A DNA stretch of 5,582 nucleotides, taken from assembly GCA_002392705.1 (NCBI GenBank), contig DGHP01000074.1, forward strand, positions 8,839-14,420. The letters are read 5' to 3'. Position 1 is the stretch's first letter; the number at the start of each line of letters is the position of its first letter. Both the position numbers and the translations under genes were made by a program. The notes beneath the pieces are model-generated. The model did not search any database and was not told the DNA's origin. It was given only the letters and a program-made list of their open reading frames with translations. Below are positions 5,412-5,582 of the stretch, piece after piece. Origin of the DNA: Lachnospiraceae bacterium UBA3845 (GTDB lineage: Bacteria; Bacillota; Clostridia; Lachnospirales; Lachnospiraceae).

Positions 5412-5582
5412 TCAGCTGTATTCCGGCATCCAGCCTCTGTGCGCCTCGATCATCTCATCACACATCGAGACGATATCATCTATGGATAACTCCGCCGAAG
5501 TATGCGGATCCAGCATAACAGCCCGGTAGATGTCCTCTTTTTTCCGGGACCGCGCCGCCTGCACACTGTGGCAGAGGCCGAC
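5412..5582 (-). CDS. C-terminal end of GH4 alpha-galactosidase-like (MelA-like) gene, possibly internally deleted
   Basis: The last 56 codons and TGA stop of a gene entering from beyond the window edge. Residues 12-56 (RSRKKEDIYRAVMLDPHT, then SAELSIDDI, MCDEMIEAH and WMPEY) match the C-terminal segment of NAD- and metal-dependent family 4 alpha-galactosidases, cytoplasmic enzymes that release galactose from alpha-galactosides. The first eight visible residues, VGLCHSVQ, match the motif that follows the Rossmann region near the middle of E. coli MelA (QVGLCHSVQGTA, as recalled), well over 200 residues before the C-terminus. Here the two are directly joined in frame, so the substrate/metal region between them appears missing. 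The gene may therefore be a non-functional remnant, unless the motif is a coincidence. It is unrelated in function to the downstream redox genes. Confidence 0.75.
   Translation of the reverse strand, partial: VGLCHSVQAARSRKKEDIYRAVMLDPHTSAELSIDDIVSMCDEMIEAHRGWMPEYS

Overview
The window looks like chromosomal DNA from an anaerobic Clostridia-type Firmicute, probably Lachnospiraceae-like. This is inferred from strong GGAGG ribosome binding sites, a cysteine-rich NapH-like polyferredoxin next to a CD1871A-like CXXC membrane protein and an exported TlpA-type redoxin, and a GH4 alpha-galactosidase tail nearby. All supported genes lie on the minus strand, so transcription runs from high to low coordinates. 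No rRNA, tRNA, CRISPR or insertion sequence was seen.

In transcription order: (1) 5582-5412, the last 56 codons of a GH4 alpha-galactosidase-like gene. A motif normally found in the middle of the protein sits directly against the normal C-terminal segment, suggesting an internally deleted gene. (2) A 93-bp spacer with a perfect 24-bp palindrome. (3) 5318-3435, an exported 627-residue S41-like peptidase with a large unrecognised N-terminal part, a Ser/His-type active site and many cysteines. (4) A 337-bp non-coding stretch with a weak candidate promoter and a stem-loop. (5) 3097-1790, an exported TlpA-type thioredoxin with a CGFC active site and a C-terminal CnaB/transthyretin-like domain. (6) 1749-1291, a three-helix membrane protein ending in a CD1871A-like ICTEC tail. 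(7) A 145-bp structured spacer with two copies of an ATGCAG-NN-CTGCAT dyad. (8) 1145 to the window edge, a membrane polyferredoxin with two complete 4Fe-4S ferredoxin motifs and additional cysteine motifs.

The last three genes form a plausible operon for carrying electrons across the membrane to an exported thioredoxin: polyferredoxin, then membrane CXXC protein, then TlpA. No CcdA/DsbD-type transporter is visible. The co-oriented S41-like protein, with cysteines beside its predicted nucleophile, is a possible client, but that link is inference. The spacer hairpins suggest that the polyferredoxin may be expressed at a different level from the two genes before it.
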